Assembly (NCBI GenBank): GCA_015680905.1 | Contig: CM027377.1 | Location: 3,310,501-3,374,500, forward strand | DNA from: Coptis chinensis | Lineage: Eukaryota; Streptophyta; Magnoliopsida; Ranunculales; Ranunculaceae | DNA length: 64,000 bases | Direction of reading: 5' to 3' | Part shown: one piece after another, positions 1 through 12,300 of the stretch | Numbering within the stretch: the stretch's first letter is position 1 | Layout of the letters: each line of letters opens with the position of its first letter | The notes under the pieces: generated by a model | What the model was told of the DNA's origin: nothing | Seen by the model: only the letters and a program-made list of their open reading frames with translations | The model's database searches: none | Program-made: the position numbers and the translations under genes

Positions 1-2481
1 CCAAGGTTTGAGGTCTTATATCATTGTGTGGCCGGCAAAGGTTGAGTTCTCATCTCTTTTTTGTCTGGTTGGCATGTGGGCCATTGTAATGACTGTGATT
101 AGTAAAGCATTGCTAAGTGTGTACTTAAGTACAGCGTGTGTCGTGTGATGGGTTTGAGGGTGACAGGTTGATTTTTACTCGGGATTCACGATCGTTGGAA
201 TGCGTTTTGAGGGTCAAGTCAAGCTATACTGCTGATATTCTGACTTTACATCTACGGACCTACCTTTGTGGAAAGGAAATACGTGTGGATTAGACTTCAA
301 ATTTGTAGAGTACCCAATTTTGAATTTTCCACAGTTTTTGTGACCACCTCAAAAGAGCGAGAATGAATAACTGACTTCACACTTACTCCAAGCTTCACGA
401 GTATTTCAAAGAAGGCCATGCCCACCACGGGTGTAGAGTACCTTCAAACTATAAAGCCCTCATGATTTTTGAGAGTCAGCCTGGTCCAATTCTCTTATGT
501 AGTGAAGGGTGGGTCTATAAGGCCATAAGGGCCAATACTAAAATTGTAAAACTTAGCCTTCATCTCAGCTTTTTTCTTTAGAGGACTGGGTTTGATTACT
601 CTAACTTTTTATTTACAGTATAATTTTGTTAAATTTATACGTAATAAATTAATTATCACATTTAAATAATAGATTTTCTAAATCTTCGACTTTTGTTAAT
701 ATATTTAATTAATAATTTGGTTGAAATTTGTAAGATAATAAAATTCAAAAGTTTCGTTCTTAGGTTTTATGTACTGATGTATTCTATGAATCAATAAGAA
801 GTGTATATGAAATAAAAAATATGATGTGGTGTTGGAGGTTATAGAATAAACTAAACCATAAACACAACTTTGCAATTTCGATCCTTGAAAACTTTATGAT
901 ATGGTTTATATAAATTCTTTGTTCTAACAAAGTCAATCCACAACAAAGCCTCTAATATGAGCATAATATCAAGTAAATAATACAATCTTCTAACAAAATC
1001 AAAGAGATTTGATTAATTGAAAGAGAAACTAACTTTATTGATTACATTATTCTCTCTAAAATGGATATTCTCAACTTTATTTTTGTGAAGAAATATTCGT
1101 AGAAAGAAACCATATAACAAAATAGAATGTAAAATATACTCACATATATGCACACGAGTTTGGCTTTTTCGATTATTTGAGATTCTAACCCGAACCCAAC
1201 CCAAAACCGAGTCGAACAAGTATCAATCAGATGAGAGAGCAACTAGAAATATACTCTATCACTCATGCCTATCGAGAAGCTAACAAACCTGCAGATGTTT
1301 TGGCAAGTAATATACCAAGAGCTAGCTATATAGAGTTAGTACGTAGTTCATTTTGGAGGATGTAAAGAAAATAATATATGATGATGTAGTAGGAAAACTT
1401 TATGTGAGATTGTAACAAGTTATGATTATTCTTATCTTAATGAAAAAGGGTAGGGGACCTCTATAACAACTTCGCTTTCAAAAAAAACAAGTCGGGTTTT
1501 GATTTTACAAGACGAATCCCGAACCACGAATTTGAAATATTAGCCCAGGACCAACAAGAGTAGGGTTTTGGGTTTTAGTCCATCGGGCTTTGGCTAACCC
1601 AACCCAAGTTCCACCCATAAGGCGAACTAGACGCTGGATGAAGTGCTCTCTGCTTGCCATCTTATAAATAATATGGCCATGGAATTATAGACAAAGTTTT
1701 GGCACTATTGAATTTTGGCGTGATGAAATTTGTAGTTTCTACCTAATCAAGATCACAGAAAACAAAAGTATTATGTTATTGAACAAAAAGTAAAAACAAT
1801 TGGAAGTTTACGTCATTACAACATTAAAATTCACAAAACGTTTGTTTATATCATGGGATCCCTTATTGTACGTATGAACCAAATTTACACCTAGTAACAT
1901 TACTAGTCGCTCCAAGGAATAATCTCTTGGATCACACTAAAATGATGAAGTTACACGAATCTAGGTCGTGGCCAGTGATGATTACTGGTCACTCAGTCGC
2001 CGCTGCTGGATTCTAGGGTTTTTTCTCTTTGGAAACTCTCGGTTCTCTCTCTCAAGTATACTACGGCCTTTACTTTCTTTCCTAGCCGTTGGTGGTGTCT
2101 TTCATCTAAAGGCCGCTGATCTTCCATGTGGTGTCCGGTACGCCAAGTATTATAGGGTTCTGCGGACATGTTCCCCTACTACTTGTTGCTCAATGTTATC
2201 ATACATCGGGTCAAATGACATGTAATCTTACTGGTCATGAAATGTGCTACTACATTTATATCATTATGTCTTTCCATTGTTTGATAATTAAATATTTGAC
2301 ATGAGAAATGGTGTTGGGTGTATTTCACAATGAAGTTTAGTAATATGCATGAAAGTGATAAACTTGGGAGAAGGGCAAAGTTGGTTAGAGTTAAAGGCAT
2401 TACTGTTCAAAACTTCAAATTGCCTTCTCCCATTAGAAAGTAGTTAAGATGTTTATATGTTTGGTTATGTTGATTTATCAG
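1..2481. other. Left flank without a recognisable gene; possible YSL7 intron or spacer
   Basis: No exon could be recognised here apart from a LINE fragment (separate entry). The segment directly precedes the first recognisable YSL7 exon and ends in a good splice acceptor (tttatcag). It may therefore be a long first intron or the remains of a disrupted gene start. I looked for the usual YSL N-terminal signatures (NLTTG, ENTVIQTC) in forward frames and did not see them. The open frame at 1968-2225 has no recognisable domain. Confidence 0.5.
1228..1486 (+). mobile_element. LINE 3'-end fragment (RNase H tail)
   Basis: Positions 1228-1365 translate to a 45-residue tail ending in a stop. It contains HAYREANKPADVLASNIP, the typical end of the RNase H domain of plant non-LTR retrotransposons (the H-x-x-R-E-x-N-x-x-A-D-x-L-A pattern). 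It is followed by a short AT-rich tail with an A-run near 1480-1485, as expected for a LINE 3' end. No reverse transcriptase is seen upstream, so this is a strongly 5'-truncated copy. It lies in sense orientation just before the YSL7 exons. Confidence 0.7.
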
Positions 2482-5187
2482 GCGGTTTTGGGAGTTACCT
2501 GTTTGGAATGAGTCAGGTCATTGCCAGCCAATCTGAAAATGAAAAAAATGCTAGTCAGAATGTGAAGAACCCGGAACTAGGGTGGATGATTGGTTTCCTC
2601 TTTGTTGTTAGTTTTCTCGGACTCTTCTCTGTGGTGCCTCTCAGAAAGGTATACATGGATATAACTAACAAAATTAAGTGGATTATGCTATAATGTCAAG
2701 TTTCTACTCTTGTTCTATGTTCTTGCCCCTCTTTCTATAGTAGAGTTTAATTTGCTGGTTTTGTTAAGGTTATTATGCATGGTTGATTTCAGATCATGGT
2801 CATAGATTTTAAGCTTATCTACCCAAGTGGAACTGCAACAGCACACCTTATAAACAGCTTCCACACTCCTCAGGGAGCCAAGTTAGCCAAGTATGACTAT
2901 ATAACACCATGCTGTTTTCTTATTTGGTTTGCTCAAACAGACTATTAGACCGGGCAGTTCTTAAATTTCGTTTCTTTTTCCCAACTTATATCTCACTGTA
3001 GAAAACAAGTGAAGGCCTTGGGCAAGTTTTTCTCCTTCAGCTTCTTGTGGGGATTTTTTCAATGGTTCTTCACTGCAGGAGATCATTGTGGATTCGCCAA
3101 CTTTCCTACATTTGGTCTCAAAGCCTATGAAAACAGGTACTTTCTAACTCCAAATATACAAAGCGGAACCCTATATGAAATCACATCCCACATAATAACG
3201 AAAATGCGCCTTACTATTCTTTCCCCGGCCGTCAATAAGTTTACACCATTATGCATGTTGATCATCATTTCATATTGATTTTTTTGGCAAATGATTTTCA
3301 TAAGATTTAATAATACTTGGTGTCTGTTGAAATGTTCAACATGTTCTTTGTGAATACATATGTCCCATGCTGAGTGAAAACACCCGTGGGTAGGCCTTTT
3401 TCATGACGATTTACCCATCACCGAGATGCACATACCATGCTATCAATCAAAGCAATTTCATATTATTCCGTATAATATATTGATAATTGTTTAATGCAAC
3501 AGATTTTACTTTGATTTCTCTGCTACCTACGTTGGGGTTGGAATGATCTGTCCGTATCTCATTAATATATCCTTGCTTGTTGGAGCAATTTTATCGTGGG
3601 GTATTATGTGGCCTCTTATAGATAAGAAGAAGGGTGACTGGTACTCTGCAAGCTATAGCCCTAGCAGCCTTCATGGCCTTCAGGGTTACAGGGTAATTTT
3701 CTTCTTAGTTATATTTCGGTCAGTTAGCAATTTGCATATCGAAAACTTTGTATGAAACAAAAGTCTCTACCCAACTGAAAGTCGTCTCTAAATTAAGAAA
3801 ATGAGAAATAGTTGAAGGTTGTTAGACTTTCGCCAAATGTAGCTTAAAATTTTCGGACAAATGGAATACATTTGACATTTGACAGATCCTGAACTATCAA
3901 ACTAGGACCTATTTAAAGAGTATATATATGTTAATCGACTGTAATAGACTGTATTCGACCCTCTCAAACATTCAATCATGATCAAATTGAAGGGGTACAA
4001 GATACATATAGTCTTATTGTAAAAAGAATCTGCAGATTCTCTTTTCATATTAACGACATAACACATCTAATATACAGGTTTTCATTGCCATAGCAATGAT
4101 ACTTGGGGATGGTCTCTACAACTTTTTGAAGGTTCTGCATCGAACTCTTTCTGGTTTGTCCAACGAACTCCGCAAAAAAGATTCTAATGTACTCCCTGTG
4201 GCTGATCGAAGCTCCCCTGGGCCTATGAGCCCATCTTTGTCTTATGACGACCAACGCAGGACCCAACTCTTTCTCAAAGACCAAATCCCAACATGGGTTG
4301 CAATAAGCGGTTATCTTATCATTGCTGCCATCTCCATGGCCACTCTTCCACACATTTTCCAACCGCTCAAATGGTACTATGTCTTGGTTATCTATATCTT
4401 CGCACCGGTTCTGGCCTTCTGCAATGCATATGGATGTGGTCTTACTGACTGGTCACTTGCTTCAACCTATGGAAAGCTTGCCATCTTCACAATTGGTGCA
4501 TGGGCTGGAGCTGAACATGGTGGAGTCATAGCAGGTCTAGCAGCATGTGGGGTCATGATGAACATAGTATCCACTGCTTCAGACCTAATGCAGGACTTCA
4601 AAACTGGGTATATGACTCTAGCTTCACCAAGGTCCATGTTTGTGAGCCAAGCGATTGGAACTGCAATGGGCTGTGTCATCTCTCCTTGTGTATTTTACCT
4701 GTTTCTCAAGGCCTTCCACAACATTGGGGTTCCAGGATCAGCGTACCCTGCGCCCTTTGCTTCTGTTTACCGCAGCATGGCAATACTAGGTGTAGAAGGG
4801 TTTGATGCTCTACCTAAAAATTGCTTGACACTTTGTTATGTTTTCTTTGCTGGTGCCATCCTTATCAACTTGGTAAAAGATCTGGTGGGGAAGAAATGGT
4901 CAAGGTATATTCCACTGCCAATGGCGATGGCGATACCGTTCTATCTTGGATCCTACTTTGCTATCGACATGTGCGTTGGGAGTCTGATCCTATTCGTTTG
5001 GGAGAAATTGAACAAGGCTAAGGCAGATGCATTTGGGCCTGCAGTAGCATCTGGGCTGATTTGTGGGGATGGGATATGGACTTTGCCCAGTTCTATACTT
5101 GCTCTAGCTGGTGTTAATCCTCCCATCTGCATGAAGTTCCTCTCAAGAGGAACAAACTCCAGGGTAGACAAGCTCTTAGGGTCCTAA
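2482..5187 (+). CDS. YSL7: YSL7-like metal-nicotianamine/oligopeptide transporter, 5' partial
   Basis: Yellow stripe-like transporters are OPT-family membrane proteins that carry metal-nicotianamine complexes or peptides across membranes. Five exons fit in phase: 2482-2648, 2793-2890, 3002-3136, 3503-3692 and 4078-5187, giving 565 residues and a stop. Diagnostic stretches include [121 protein letters not shown] and [18 protein letters not shown]. Many hydrophobic segments are present. The serine/proline-rich loop with [18 protein letters not shown] is typical of the YSL5/7/8 subgroup. Family members have about 670-690 residues, so roughly 110-120 N-terminal residues are missing. Either an upstream exon lies beyond the left edge or the gene is truncated. 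The first exon shown begins with a codon split (x|GC), so it is not the true start. Confidence 0.9.
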
Positions 5188-5247
5188 AACAAGTTCCTTT
5201 CAAGAGGAACAAACTCCAGGGTGGACAAGTTCTTCGGGTCCTAAAAC
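5134..5247 (+). repeat. 57-bp tandem duplication across the YSL7 stop codon
   Basis: Copies at 5134-5190 and 5191-5247 are adjacent and differ at 4 of 57 positions. Each contains the last codons of YSL7, the TAA stop and two more bases. The first copy supplies the real stop. The second lies in the 3' UTR and keeps the same reading frame because 57 is a multiple of three. Confidence 0.95.
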
Positions 5248-6388
5248 TTATAGTTAGTCAAGTTTCATTAACTAGTATCCTATATGTTGCTCGGAAGACT
5301 CTAGTTTGTCAGCATTTTATATTAATTTCTTTTCAATGAAATTGTGCGAGTATTCATAAAGATTTATGCCATAATCCAGGTTAAAAGGAATAAACACTTC
5401 GTATATTGCGGATTGAATCTCAAACCTTATTGAGTGAAGCGATAACTCTGAGATTTCCGATGCAAACATATAGCTGAATCCCGCTAAAAGCACTCCATAT
5501 AACTCACTCTACTTCTAGCGAAACAACTTTTCTTTTTTCTTTTTCTTTTCTGAATCATTTAGGTTTACGTCAGGATCCAATGCAAAGTTCTTGAAAGGCA
5601 TCCTTTTCAAACGTATCCACGTAACAATTCGTGCTAAAATGAATAAATAAAAGCAAACAAAAATGATACAATGATTATTCAAATAATAATGCACGTAACA
5701 CGTAAGATAAAACCAGTATTTTTTTATTTCTATCTTTTGACTTGATTTCTCCTATTGCTTTTCCAAAATTCAAGAGAAATTTTGCAAAACATTAATAATC
5801 AAAAGAACGGCAAAATCCCCAAAGAAACTCGCAGTTTTGATGAGATTATCATAGATATGGTATTTACGTCACCCTTCTAAAAAGATTATAGTAAAACACA
5901 TCATAACATACTAACATAGTTAGATTCAGGGTACCTCCTATTCCCTAGATGACATACGTTGTGGTATTCTATTTCACAGCAGAATCAACCTGGTTTACTG
6001 GCCTCTGTACTTATTTATTTATTGTTTCTTCGATAATATATGCACCTACTAGAATTTATTTGAAATATCCAGGCACAGGAAACAAATAAATGGACCATCT
6101 GAAGCTGGAATCAGAAAGACAGAAATGGAAGCTGCAACTTTCAAATTAACTATTAGTTCATATTATACACTTTGGAAAAACATTTCAATGTCTTGGAAAA
6201 CAAATTAAAGGAAAACTTTGAGTTTGAAACCATAAAGCAAGACGACATTCCTTCATATCAAACATTTTAGACAAATTGGAGTACTAGACAGCATATCCAA
6301 TTTTGTTTGCACTCAATAATGATATATAACACAAAGGGAAAACAATCACAGATATATACAAGGAGAGCAGTGTTAAGGAAACCTGAAT
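5248..6388. other. Convergent 3' spacer between YSL7 and MAP3K epsilon
   Basis: This 1.1-kb AT-rich segment lies between two genes that converge. It must hold both 3' UTRs. No ORF, RNA gene or clear mobile element was recognised. Confidence 0.6.
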
Positions 6389-9300
6389 TTACAGAACAGT
6401 GTTGATATGTAATGCTTTCAGAAGCGCTGTGGCCATCTGTTTTACCAAGACCTGGCCTCCAGAGCGTTGCCCATCTCTTCTCTCTTCGATTAGATTCTGA
6501 AGCTTCTGAGGTAGGTCATTCTCCACAATAAGTTGCTTTGGTCGGGGGTGGTGTTCATAGACAGCCTGACACAGGTATTTACAAAATGAGCAAGCAATAA
6601 AAATGACTACAGACACCGACGGCCGAGGATATACTGCCGAGTATTTCGTGCAGAGTGCTGATACAATTATTAATATTTCGTGCAGAATGCTGATCCAACT
6701 ACGTGGCTCTATCGACTATTAATGTGAAGGGACAACATTAATTTAATGGTTCATACTAAAAGCTTTTAGCCGTAAGAAGCCAAACAAATCTGGCAAATAA
6801 TTAAGGTAAAACCTTCTTTAAAATTCAACAAGAGGCAAGCAATAAATCAACGCCCTACGGAAATCTCAATACTTCCATTGGGTATCAAACACCATTAAAT
6901 TCAAGCATACGAATCCTTGTGGCGGTAATCTTGAAGATATTTTTGCTCGCTCCCCTATATATAATCCAATTTAAATCCAACAACAATCCAATCATTTGAA
7001 TTTGATCCAAATCCAATCCCACCATTTTTGAGTTTACAGTTCGATTCTACTGCAACACATTACATAAAACTAATAGAGTTAGCACCCATAATGAAACCTT
7101 TTAAGTTTTTCGAGGCACCAGCCGCTTCAATGTTAAACAAGTTTTTGTGACAAGCTGCTGCTCATAACAGGAAGGCCCATTTGCTGGATCAAACTCTAAT
7201 ATCTACCAATTCTTTATCCCAAAAAAATAAAAAATAAAAAATAAAAAAAAAATATATATATATAGGGGAAGGGATAGAGCTACTCCCAAGCCACTCCATC
7301 AGCTTACAAATTGAATTAAGACCCTATTTTTTGTGGATATGATCTTCTCACAATGATGCCCACAAAATTTCATCCTATTTGGATATGTCTAACCTTGCGA
7401 AAACTAATGTTCAATTTTGAACGTTTATCTAACGGTCCAAAATTTTCCGATTTCATAATAACATTTGATTAGGTTAGACATATTTGAATAAGCCGAAATT
7501 TGGTGGGCATGTTATTCATGGTGGGGAGATCATATCTACAAAATATCAGCCCTTAATTCAACTGGTATATATAGGATCAATATACAACAGTTTATACAAT
7601 GGCCTCCATCTCACTCCACAAATTTATAATAATAATAATAATGTAACCTCTATTATAATAATTGTGATTTTTGCGAACAACAACTATACAATAAAATAGT
7701 TCCAGTAATTGTACCTTTATTAACTTTAGCAGATTAAGACGAGCTATAGCATCTTGGTGGTCTAGTCTTGCAATGAGCAGCGGTGTCAACCCATTAACAG
7801 CTAATGTTGTATTTATTCGTGCTGATTTCCTGCATTCCAAAATATCGCTATATCCATCAACAACAAATCATGTGGAAACTTTGAGAAAGCATTAGTATAC
7901 TGAGACCAAAACCACAATTTATCAATTAAGCCACAACAATAGGTATAAAACAGCAATACACAATGCAAACTTGATGCAACCCATAAGATCTACAATTATG
8001 TAAGCACATAACTTATCATCTTCCATATCTTACCTTTACAGTGATTTCTGACGAGACATTAGGATCTAAGAGGTTAAATATAGAACCTAGGATGGCCAAA
8101 TGGGGTTAATACAAAGTTAGAACTTTCATATATTGGCTTAGTTTTTAGTTCTTGATTCTTTCTTGTAATGTAGGCCTTCTCAGCCTACTTCTCCTTTATT
8201 AATGATATTTCACTTAACCGAGCAAAACAAATATATATATTGGCGTAGCTTGACTAGAAAGAAGTGCAAAAATAGTTGACTCACTACACAAGTCAACTAA
8301 GAGTATGAAGTGAAACCACAATGATTTCATCAATGATCATAATCACACTCGCGCGGAAGCTTTAAACGCGTTACAAGGTTCTTAAAGGTCAATTTATGGA
8401 TATTTTCTCTATATAGAGTTAGTTGGAATAAGAGACCGCACAGTTATCCCACCTCCATATGCAGTTTGTGCTGTGGGAAACCATCCGTTACAACACTTCA
8501 ATTGATTGTCAATATTCTTCAACAAAACAATGAGCTATCCAAAAGAGAAGGGTAAAGAGACTAGAGGAAAGGAAAAGTATTGGACAAATTTATAGCTACT
8601 TACGTGATTATTTTCAGGAACGGTTCCAGTATGTGCACAAAATGTTGTTCTGGACAGCCTTGAAAGAACTTTACCAACTTGTGAACTGCTTCCTTCTTCA
8701 ACAATGCTTGCTCTACTTTCCTGTTGTCATTATCATGTGCCAAGCAAACAGCTAAAGAATCTAATGCTGTTACTGACCACAGCTCATCATCCAGTAAGCT
8801 CAAGTACACATCTAAACCACCATGGGCCCTTAGTTGCTCTCGCGAGTTTCGTGATGCATGGGCCATGTCACATAGTAGAGGCAATGCATATTGTTTCAGG
8901 GGTGAATCAAACATGATAATATGCATCAGGTGCGGGATGATTCCATTTTCAGCAGCTTGCTCCTGTCTCCTTTTATTTATCTTACAGAGGTTGAACAATG
9001 CATTGAGAACCTTCAACAACAGAGTTTAGTAAGGAGAAGATTCCAATTCTTGGATCAACAAAAATGCTTTCTAAGATAACCACCAGAAGATAAATAATTA
9101 TGCAATGATACATTTGTCTTTACTATTACTCGTATGATAAAACTTGGACAAAACATCATTTACCAAGAGTTCGATACTCAGCTCAATTCAATGTTATGTG
9201 ACTCACATAAAGTTCTTTACTAGTAACTTAGTATGTACATGAAAGACTATATAAGCTTACAATTCATAGCTTTCATGAGAAGACAAACCAATATCAAGAT

Positions 9301-12300
9301 AGTGTGGGAAAAGATGTGACAACTTAACCATCGCCGTGATGTGACTGCTATGTTAAGTGTGTCAAACAGAAAAGTGTCACAAAATTTTGAGTTGTCATTA
9401 AGTGTTAAAAAAAAACATTTCTTTTTCATCGATACTTAACAGCCATTTTTTGTCAAGACTTTATTACAAAGAATTTTTTGAACATCCCTATTAAAGGTAT
9501 CAGTAAACATTATCAAAATACGAGGTCATCTTACTTTCTTCAGCAGCCCTAAAGATTGCGAGATACAAGAGAGTAAAAAGAATGTAATCAGACCATAGGA
9601 TTATCTTCTCAATATAAACATGGGGATCCATGCTACATTAAACTGGTAAAGCAAAAACATACTCAAAGCAGAAGAAAAGTGAACCAGCAAAAGAAGAAAA
9701 GAGTTGAAAAAGAATAACAATCTCAAGTGATCATGAGAAGCAAATTACTATAGAAACAGATTTAAAATAATCAGAACTCACATATGTGCCAAACAGTCAA
9801 TGACTCATATGACCCAATACAAGCAGAAACAGAAAAAATTGATATTTTAGATGGAAAACAATTGCAGATAATGCAAACCAAGAACAATTGCTTTAGTGTG
9901 TTCAGATATCAGAGAACTCACTTCGTGATGTATCTGAGATATAAGAGGCCCTTCTAGGAGTTCAAGGTTTGGAATCAAATGTTTGATTGCTTCTGCTCGT
10001 TGAAGATTCTCTAAACAGTTTGGATCCGTCGACAAATAATTGATACACTTCAGCAGCTAAAAGAACAAAGAACAATATCACATTGGTAGAATAATTAAAA
10101 GAGTAAGAATTTATGATGCTGAATGAATCTTATACCAACCTTCAACAAAATAGGAGGCTCTACCCTGTTGAACATTTGAAAAAGACGACTAAGCAAGCTT
10201 TGAGTACACATATGGGATTTTACAGTAGTGTCTGATCGAGCAAACTCAAGCAAAAGATCTGCCACCTTTTCCAGATAATCTCTAGCAACATCAGCACTAA
10301 AGGTTGAGACCATATGGGATAGTAACCCCGATGATGTTGCACTTCCTGCTCTTGCATTTAAAACACCTGAACCAGACAGCACACCTGATGCTGTCTGAGA
10401 CGCAACACCAGATGTAGATGCAGCCCCGTCATTGGATACTGGTGGCCCAATCTTTTTACTTGCTGCCTTGTGTGAAAGTCTTGGAATAGAGTCAAGATTT
10501 CCATTTTCCCTTCCACGCCCAGAAACCTCTGTAAAACCATGTGTCTGGTTTAGAACAGTCTATCAAATGAATATATTAAGCAGCACCAAACAACTCGGAC
10601 CAACTCGAAAGAGGTATGCACACAACTCCTTGTGAATGAATGATCAACGGGAAAAGAAAAAGAACATTAAAAAAACATACAGTACTACAAAGCCAAAGTT
10701 TTAGTCTGAATAGCATAAAGAAACTTTGGTGGTTAAAATGTTTGAATTGCACGGAGAAACTTAGGCAGGAAAAACTCCAATTTATAATTCACAAGCCAAG
10801 CAGAGGAAGTTCTATGTAGTAAATCGACTTCAATTCCTAGTGTTTAAAAATTAAAATAAACCGTGTGTTTAAAATCAACAGTGCAATATGTTACACAGAC
10901 TATTTTTTTAATGTACGTTGTCTATTGCATATTAGTTTTTATTATAAGGTGAAATGGTGAATAACATTTATAAATAACAATGATTAATATGATACTGACC
11001 AAAAGCTCTCTTTCATTCCTGGCTAACATTTGCTAACACTGTATAGTAGTCATGTAAGAGGGAAACATAACCAATCACCTGCAAATTCCGCCATCAAAAA
11101 ATCCAGTTCACCATTCGTCCTCTTTTCAGCAGAAGCATGTAATAGAGGCAGTATACTTTCATGCCTCTCCAATCCAGAGAGGTGCCGCACATATTCGAGC
11201 TGTCCAGAGAAATGCCGGGAAGGAGGCTCCTTGTCCAACAAGCTAAGAAGAGGTCGAACTTGCTCTTGCTGAGAACCCACGGTGTTGGAGAAACCATTTG
11301 CTGTAAGTTCCGTCTGTTTTAGAGTCTTATCACTAGATGCCCTGTTAGCAGAACTAGAGAGTCGTTGCTGTCTAACATTGTCGGCCTCAACACGAGACGG
11401 ATCAGGTTTTCGCAATTCCAAATGTTCCCAGTCCTTAGATGTAGTTGCCACTTCATTGGTCAAAGCACTCCCCCCGTTGTCCAGGCTTACTGGTTCAGAC
11501 AATCTAGAAGCTTCTGTCTGGACTGGCACAGATTTATCAATATCTCCTGCAAAGTGCCTGGGGTCTAAATGGTTATCTGACAGTTGAGAGTAGGAAACTG
11601 AAGAACGTGCTGGTTCCAATGTCCCAACTGAGAAAGAATTGTCAATGCCTCCATGTCTATTCTTCACAAGATCAACTTGATCAGAACCACAATGTGGTGT
11701 TTCACCCTGCATAAAAATAGGATGACTAGAATCCAGTGGACCAGATCTTGGTCGTTGAGCAGCACCATCAGCTAGAACAGATCCACCCCCATTAGATATC
11801 GAGGCAAGTCGAGTTGCCTCATTCAAACTGTGCAGAGTGTTGATAAGTCTGAGGAGGATTCCATTCTTTGCAGCTATCCGACAGAAATCATTTCTTGGTG
11901 TTGATCGCTGGAGCATAAATACCTGCCACATGCCATCAATGGCAAGATGAACCATTTCCCTGGATAAAAGTAAACATTAATCAATATACGCTGAGCATAA
12001 TAAAGGGCATCCCCGACTTATTTGTACAGTAATGTTCAGCTATACATGTAGATTTCATTCCACATCTCATTGTGTATCAAGAAGCCATTTCGACCCACAA
12101 AAACCTGACCAGTCATTTCACTCATCTATCACGGAAAACATGCAAAATTTATTAAAAAGACTGAAACCTGTTCCAATCCATCTAGGACCAAAATGTGCTC
12201 CTAAAGTGGCTGGTCCAAACACTCAGCATCCATGCCAAATGTGAAGCACAGATACTGAAAATGGAAACCAGGCATACTTTCTTCTTAAAAAATCTCAAAA

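Noticed and set aside
1968-2225. 85-codon plus-strand frame upstream of YSL7
   Set aside because: It starts with an ATG but shows no YSL N-terminal motif and no known domain. It does not splice in phase to the exon at 2482 in any convincing way.
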